Assembly (NCBI GenBank): GCA_947306175.1
Contig: CAMZFV010000012.1
Location: 1-64,000 of the forward strand
Direction of reading: 5' to 3'
Origin: an uncultured Prevotellaceae bacterium
GTDB taxonomy: Bacteria > Bacteroidota > Bacteroidia > Bacteroidales > Muribaculaceae
Length of the DNA: 64,000 nucleotides
Every line of letters starts with the position of its first letter. Positions within the stretch are counted from its first letter, which is position 1. A program made the position numbers and the translations under genes. This document shows positions 59,738 through 64,000 of the stretch, one piece after another. The notes below the pieces were generated by a model. It was not told the DNA's origin. It did no database searches and was given only the letters and a program-made list of their open reading frames with translations.

Positions 59738-62700
59738 ATGGAGAAGATTAAGAAAGTCTTATTGTCGGCGCTTGTTGCGGCCCCCGCACTTGCGTTGGCA
59801 CAACCTGGCGTGATGTCGAGTGAGGCTTCAGGCTATCTGGAGCGTGGCCGCCTCATGTATGAAGCCCATAACTATGTTGGGGCAATTGACCAGCTCGAAC
59901 ACATGAAACAGTTGCCCAGCGAAGCGTCGATGCGTGAACAGGCTGATTACTACATCGCCTTGAGCAAGTTTGAGCGTGGCGATGATTCCAGCCTTGCCGC
60001 CTTGCAGCAGTTCATTGACCAGTATCCTGCCTCCCCGCTGGCGATAGATGCCCAGATGAGGGTGGGTAACTTCTATTTCTACCGTGGACAGTGGGAAAGC
60101 GCGTTGCTCAGTTATTCGATGGTACGTAACCGCTCGCTTGACTTGAACAGCGACGAGGACCTGGAGTACCGCAGGGCCTACTGTAACCTGCGGTTGGGTA
60201 ACTACCGCGAGGCCGAGCGCCAGTACTATGAGTTGGACCACACCGAGCGTTATGGCGGTGCCAGCGAGTTCTACAAGGCTTATCTGGACTATGCCCAGGG
60301 TGATTACGGCGAGGCCGAGGCCAAATTCAGCCGCATTCCCGAAGGGACGGAATTGGGTTTCCAATCGCAGTATTATCTGACCCAGATCGAATATAACAAG
60401 AAGCGCTACAACGACGTCATCAACAAGGGCAAGGCGCTGCTGGATGAGCACATGAACGATTACTTTGACGCCGAGTTGAACCGTCTGGTGGGTGAGAGTT
60501 ACTACCATTTGGGCAATGACGTGGAGGCGCGCACCTACCTGCGCCGTTACCTCAATAACCCCGAAGGAGAGCCTTACCGCACGGCAGCCTACACGATGGG
60601 TGTGCTGGATTATCGCGACGGCAACTATGACGCCGTGGTGAGCGATATGCTTCATGTCACGGACGGCAGCGATGCGCTGGCACAAAGTGCTTACCTTTAC
60701 TTGGGTCAGGCCAAGCGCCAGCTGGGCGACTTGAACGCCGCTAACATGGCGTTCCAGCAGGCTGCCGGAATGGATTGTGACCGCTCCGTCAAGGAAACGG
60801 CCTATTACAACTATGCCGTTGGCGTGAGCAAGGGCGCCCGCACACCGTTTGACAAGAGCGTCGATCTGTTTGAGGAATTCCTGAACGAGTACCCCAACTC
60901 GCGTTATAAAGATAATGTGGAGGGCTATCTGGTGGATGCCTACATGAGCACAACCGACTACCAGCGCGCCCTCACGAGCATCAACCACATCAAGAATCCT
61001 GGTGCCAAGGTGCTCAAGGCCAAACAGAACGTGCTTTACAACATGGGTGTGCAAGCCTTGGCCAATAACCGCAACCAGGAGGCTGACAATTATTTCAAGC
61101 AGGCGATTGCTGTGGGCAATTACGACAAGACGGCCCTCAACGAGAGCCGCTTGTGGCTTGCCGAGACGCAGTATCGCGAGGGCAATTACAAGGAGGCCGC
61201 CAAGCAACAGCAGGAGTATGTCAAGAGTATCAGCAAAACCGACGAGAATTACGGTTTGGCGCAATACAACCTGGGCTACAGCCTGTTGAACCAGAACAAA
61301 TATGCCGAGGCCAAGTCGGCCTTCCAGAACGCCATCGCCAGCAAGCAGCTGTCAAGCGATCTCGCCGCTAGCGCTTATCAGGGTATTGGCCAGGCACAGT
61401 ACTACTTGCGTGACTTCAGTGGCGCACAGTCATCTTACGACCAGGCGTTGCGCCTCGACAAGAACACCAGTGGCGACTACTCAATGTATCAGAAGGGCGT
61501 CATGATGGGACTGAGCCATCAGTATGCCGACGAGATTGCTCAGATGGATGCCCTCGTGGCGGCCTACCCCAAGAGTGATCTTGCCCCGCAGGCCCTGCTC
61601 GAGAAGGGTAATGCCCTGGTCCAGTTAGGCAAGAACAACGATGCGCTTAATACCTATGCCACCCTGCTCAAGAACTACCCCAAGAGCGTTGAGGCACGCA
61701 AGGGCCTGTTGCAGACCGCGCTTGTCAATAAGAGTATCGGCAAGGAGGATGAAGCCATCGAGGCCTACAAGAAGGTTATCCGTCAATATCCCACGAGCGA
61801 CGAGGCCCAGGCCGCAGCCGAGGACATGAAACTCATCTATGCCGACCGCGGTCAGCTGGGCGAGTTCAGCAAGTTCTTAGGCAGTGTGCCCAATGCGCCC
61901 AAGATTGACGTGAACGAGGTGGAGCGCCTCACCTTTGAGGCAGCCGAGAAAGCGGCTATCGACACCAAGCCGAGCATCGACAAGATGCAGCGCTATCTCA
62001 AGGATTATCCCGGTGGTGCCTACACCGCCAAGGCAAAATACTACATCGCCCGCTACCACTACGGCAAGGGTGAGTACAATGACGCGATGACCGCCATCGA
62101 CGAGTCCTTGCAGGGCGGCGGTGACGCTTCCTATGCCCAGGATGCGCTGGCCATGCGCAGCGACATCCTCGCCAAGCAAGGCAAGTATGACGAGGCCATC
62201 AGGAGTTACAAGGAACTCGCCGAACGCGCCACTAGCGATGACAACCGCACGCTGGCCCAACTGGGTGCCATGCGTGTCGCCAAGCAGGTGGGCAACTGGA
62301 ACGAGGTGAAGAACCTCTCGGGCTTGCTGCTCGATCGTGGCGGACTTACCGTCAATGAGGAGAAGGAAGTGACGCTCGACCGCGCCTTGTCGCTCGCCCA
62401 GATGGGCAACACCAAGGACGCCGAAGCGGCCTTCAGGGCACTGGCCAAGGATCCCGCCAGTGAATATGGCGCTCAGGCATCCTATGAGCTCTCTCGCATG
62501 CAGTACGAGATGGGCAACTATAGCGGTGCAGAGCAAACGATCAATGCGCTCATCGCTGCCGGCACGTCCCACAACTACTGGTTGGGAAAGAGCTTCCTGA
62601 CGCTGGCCGACATCTATTACAAGCAGGGCAATGTGGCTCAGGCGCGCGAATACCTGCAGAGCCTCAAGAGCAACTATCCCGGCAAGGAGAAGGAAATCTT

Positions 62701-62818
62701 TAACGAGATCGATGCCCGCCTGAACAAATGGAAGGGTGGCAATTCCTCGTCAACGTCCAACTCCAGTACAGACAACGGCAAGAAAAAGAATGCCAAGAGC
62801 ACTAAGAGCAAGAATTAA
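59738..62818 (+). CDS. Exported tetratricopeptide-repeat protein (1026 residues)
   Basis: Signal peptide MEKIKKVLLSALVAAPALALA. Tens of TPR or Sel1/YfgC-like helical repeats fill about 30-985 (for example GRLMYEAHNYVGAIDQLEHMK, LGQAKRQLGDLNAANMAFQQA, AQYNLGYSLLNQNKYAEAKSAFQNAI), and a low-complexity Ser/Asn/Lys tail ends SSSTSNSSTDNGKKKNAKSTKSKN. It is followed after 42 bases by an outer-membrane protein gene on the same strand. In Bacteroidales such pairs are probably an envelope assembly unit. The exact partner is unknown. Confidence 0.85.
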   Translation: MEKIKKVLLSALVAAPALALAQPGVMSSEASGYLERGRLMYEAHNYVGAIDQLEHMKQLPSEASMREQADYYIALSKFERGDDSSLAALQQFIDQYPASPLAIDAQMRVGNFYFYRGQWESALLSYSMVRNRSLDLNSDEDLEYRRAYCNLRLGNYREAERQYYELDHTERYGGASEFYKAYLDYAQGDYGEAEAKFSRIPEGTELGFQSQYYLTQIEYNKKRYNDVINKGKALLDEHMNDYFDAELNRLVGESYYHLGNDVEARTYLRRYLNNPEGEPYRTAAYTMGVLDYRDGNYDAVVSDMLHVTDGSDALAQSAYLYLGQAKRQLGDLNAANMAFQQAAGMDCDRSVKETAYYNYAVGVSKGARTPFDKSVDLFEEFLNEYPNSRYKDNVEGYLVDAYMSTTDYQRALTSINHIKNPGAKVLKAKQNVLYNMGVQALANNRNQEADNYFKQAIAVGNYDKTALNESRLWLAETQYREGNYKEAAKQQQEYVKSISKTDENYGLAQYNLGYSLLNQNKYAEAKSAFQNAIASKQLSSDLAASAYQGIGQAQYYLRDFSGAQSSYDQALRLDKNTSGDYSMYQKGVMMGLSHQYADEIAQMDALVAAYPKSDLAPQALLEKGNALVQLGKNNDALNTYATLLKNYPKSVEARKGLLQTALVNKSIGKEDEAIEAYKKVIRQYPTSDEAQAAAEDMKLIYADRGQLGEFSKFLGSVPNAPKIDVNEVERLTFEAAEKAAIDTKPSIDKMQRYLKDYPGGAYTAKAKYYIARYHYGKGEYNDAMTAIDESLQGGGDASYAQDALAMRSDILAKQGKYDEAIRSYKELAERATSDDNRTLAQLGAMRVAKQVGNWNEVKNLSGLLLDRGGLTVNEEKEVTLDRALSLAQMGNTKDAEAAFRALAKDPASEYGAQASYELSRMQYEMGNYSGAEQTINALIAAGTSHNYWLGKSFLTLADIYYKQGNVAQAREYLQSLKSNYPGKEKEIFNEIDARLNKWKGGNSSSTSNSSTDNGKKKNAKSTKSKN

Positions 62819-62860
62819 CCCGTCAAGCGTCACACATTCTATAATATAGTATATAGTGTT

Positions 62861-64000
62861 ATGAATATGAACAAGAAGATATATATCGCCATGTTGTTGG
62901 CCGCGTTTGCCTTGAACGGGGCGTACGCTCAGGACAACACCAACTTGAACAAGGAAATCACCCTGGAAAAGGACATCGCGCCGCTGGAGAAGAAGGCGGT
63001 CAAGAAAAACGAGTTGCCCAAGGTGAAGAAACCCGCCGCAACGGGCCAGAAAACCCAGTTGGGCTACAGTGACCTCACTTCGCCCATCGATGTGCCCACC
63101 AGCATCCCCACGTTGCTGCCATACGGCTACCGCACGGCGCACAACTTCAGCGACAAGCGCGGTTACTTCGACATCGGTGGCGGCACGCAAGCCAACTTCC
63201 GTGTGGACTTCGGTTACCGCCTTATCGACGAGGAGCGTGAGAAGCTGGGCGTGTGGCTCAACCATAACAGCACCTGGAACGGCAAGAACTCCAGTAAGTT
63301 CATCACGCTCGAAGAGAACCGCAACAAGCAGAAGTATAATGACAACACCATCGCTGTGGACTATAGCAGGGGCTTGGGCAACGGCACGTTCACGCTGGGC
63401 GGCAAGGCTCATGTGGACATCTACAACTTCTATGGTGGCTGGAACACCTTAGATATTGATCCTGCAACCCTGCCTATTGGTATTCCCTATTCGACAATCA
63501 AAGCCCCTTATGACTGGGACAAGGAGAAGCAGACGTTCTTTGACTTCAACCTGAATGCGGGCTGGAAGAGCCAGTTCATGCTGCGCGACAATCCGCTGAA
63601 GTATAATGTGGGTTTGCAGTATGGCCATGCGGCTTACGACAAGTCTTTCAGCACTATGTTTGATCATGGCGTTCACGACAACTGGGGCATCCTGACCCTG
63701 GGCGGTTCCTATGACCTCACCGAGTTGACGACCGCTGGCATGACCATTAAGGGCGAGTACCTGCGCCGTGGCACCAAGGCCAAGTCGGACGCCGAGCTCG
63801 ACCTGTTTGATGAAGTGGGTATGATTACCCTCTCGCCGACCTATACCGTGCGTGGCGACATGTTCAAGCTGCAGCTGGGATTTAATGCCCACATCAGCTT
63901 CAGCGACGGCGCTGTCTTCCGCCTGTCGCCTAACATCCGTGCCAACCTGGCCCTGGTTGACGGCTTCTCGCTGTTCGCCAATATTCTCGGCGGCAAGAAT
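62861..64000 (+). CDS. Outer-membrane beta-barrel-like protein, N-terminal part (runs off the right edge)
   Basis: The ATG at 62861 opens a frame of 380 codons to the window end. A signal peptide (NKKIYIAMLLAAFALNGAYAQ) and a short Lys-rich periplasmic segment (NKEITLEKDIAPLEKKAVKKNELPKVKKP) precede alternating beta-strand-like stretches (YFDIGGGTQANFRVDFGYRL, TFTLGGKAHVDIYNF, KYNVGLQYGHAAY, FKLQLGFNAHISF) typical of an outer-membrane barrel. It is linked to the TPR gene by a 42-base gap. The family cannot be fixed without the C-terminus. Confidence 0.75.
   Translation, partial: MNMNKKIYIAMLLAAFALNGAYAQDNTNLNKEITLEKDIAPLEKKAVKKNELPKVKKPAATGQKTQLGYSDLTSPIDVPTSIPTLLPYGYRTAHNFSDKRGYFDIGGGTQANFRVDFGYRLIDEEREKLGVWLNHNSTWNGKNSSKFITLEENRNKQKYNDNTIAVDYSRGLGNGTFTLGGKAHVDIYNFYGGWNTLDIDPATLPIGIPYSTIKAPYDWDKEKQTFFDFNLNAGWKSQFMLRDNPLKYNVGLQYGHAAYDKSFSTMFDHGVHDNWGILTLGGSYDLTELTTAGMTIKGEYLRRGTKAKSDAELDLFDEVGMITLSPTYTVRGDMFKLQLGFNAHISFSDGAVFRLSPNIRANLALVDGFSLFANILGGKN

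Overview
The window looks like a chromosomal segment of a gut-type Bacteroidales bacterium, probably Prevotellaceae or Muribaculaceae; I cannot resolve the genus. The evidence is Bacteroidetes-type promoters (TTTG, about 20 bp, TAnnTTTG) before several genes, secreted proteins with C-terminal dockerin repeats, a BspA-like leucine-rich-repeat protein, a C10 (streptopain-type) protease, GH109, and weak or absent Shine-Dalgarno sequences.

Region 1 (1-12,500) is AT-rich and accessory, and looks like a defence island. It holds a Fic-protein fragment at the left edge and two overlapping reverse transcriptases that best resemble a DRT3 (UG3/UG8) anti-phage system. A CACACACA stretch lies just 3' of the pair, where a template RNA could sit. 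Two AAA/DUF4143 ATPases follow, each with three tandem repeats directly upstream of its promoter. Between them is an unrecognised two-gene unit: a HEPN-like protein (Rx4H) followed by a GHKL-ATPase/PD-(D/E)XK fusion. A dispersed three-box leader element recurs three times in this island.

Region 2 (12,500-25,100) is GC-richer core and flexible genome. It contains a MerR/GyrI-like regulator, a C10 protease with dockerin, a GH109 plus sugar-1-kinase pair (probable GalNAc salvage), an ECF sigma operon, a tightly overlapped minus-strand operon (DUF4298, nitroreductase, Vat-like acetyltransferase, P-loop kinase), an exported nitroreductase, a GDPD and an esterase.

Region 3 (25,100-31,800) is a type I restriction-modification operon (hsdM-hsdS-hsdR). 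HsdR carries an unusual triple Cys-knuckle/proline insert. The operon is followed by a 2TM protein overlapping a 46-residue ORF, then an AlkD-like gene carrying an in-frame palindromic repeat element.

Region 4 (31,800-64,000) holds a tricorn-like protease, a probable Zn-hydrolase, a LexA/CI-type regulator, an M16 peptidase, a GtrB-like glycosyltransferase with three DUF6056 membrane paralogues, a BspA-like LRR protein, frr, tRNA-Lys, a CotH-like protein, nnr, tRNA-Leu, adk, hpt, two POT peptide transporters, sufE, a PpiD-like chaperone, a long TPR protein and the start of an outer-membrane protein. Intergenic gaps carry a family of small palindromes with conserved flanks but changing self-complementary stems, and tracts of degenerate TTAGTCC-like heptamers.
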